NCBI GenBank assembly: GCA_027604665.1
Contig: JADGIZ010000340.1
Span: 1 to 15,606, forward strand
Reading direction: 5' to 3'
DNA length: 15,606 bases
Origin: Polyrhizophydium stewartii
Lineage: Eukaryota; Chytridiomycota; Chytridiomycetes; Rhizophydiales
Numbering within the stretch: position 1 is the first letter of the stretch; the number at the start of each line of letters is the position of its first letter. The notes beneath the pieces are model-generated. The model was not told where the DNA came from and searched no databases. It worked only from the letters and a program-made list of their open reading frames with translations. Of the stretch, positions 15,481-15,606 are shown piece by piece. The translations under genes were made by a program, and so were the position numbers.

Positions 15481-15606
15481 GTGAGCACACTGGCGTTTTG
15501 GCCGCGCCAGGTGAGACTGTGCCTCCCCCCTTGCCTTTGTCTCTGTTGTGTCATCATCATTCTTGTGTTCCTGCTGCTGCTGTGGTCGAGGTCGCTTCGG
15601 CATCTT

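Noticed and set aside
15130..15603. Minus-strand open frame at the window end
   Set aside because: It is antisense to the zinc-knuckle frame of copy B and is Arg/His-rich without any motif.

Overview
The window is nuclear DNA from a GC-rich, intron-containing eukaryote. I infer a fungus, plausibly an early-diverging (chytrid-like) one. The evidence is a fungal-type GT71 (Mnn1-like) glycosyltransferase, a Sed5-type syntaxin, BUD13, the small ribosomal protein eS21, and short spliceosomal introns. The introns start GTGCGT or GTAAG, end CAG/AAG/CCAG, and often carry a CTGAC-like branch site. No operon, ribosome binding site, tRNA, rRNA or CRISPR was seen. The assignment is an inference from protein families, not from a database match.

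Layout. Positions 1-4601 form a locally duplicated cluster: the 3' end of a GT-A-type glycosyltransferase gene cut by the window start, a complete two-exon cytochrome b561-type gene, two complete intron-free paralogues of the glycosyltransferase, and a 5'-truncated, frameshifted copy of the b561 gene. Positions 4823-9507 hold housekeeping genes: three-exon eS21, Sed5/syntaxin-5, BUD13 on the minus strand (convergent with Sed5 and divergent from the next gene), and a four-exon LIM-domain protein. Positions 9863-13933 hold a three-exon sodium:solute symporter and a GT71 glycosyltransferase with an odd Lys/Ala/Glu-rich tail. From about 14158 to the end the region looks decayed: a broken membrane-protein gene on the minus strand and two retroelement Gag-type zinc-knuckle fragments facing away from each other.

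Functionally the window is mostly secretory-pathway and membrane biology: Golgi-type type II glycosyltransferases, a Golgi SNARE, a transmembrane electron carrier and a solute symporter, plus translation (eS21), splicing (BUD13) and a probable actin-associated LIM protein. Nothing links all of these into one pathway. The one arrangement that looks like a unit is the interleaved glycosyltransferase and b561 cluster. I see no clear new defence or mobile system. The points most worth following are the co-duplicated cluster, the duplicated exon in the LIM gene, the GT71 tail and the inverted Gag pair.
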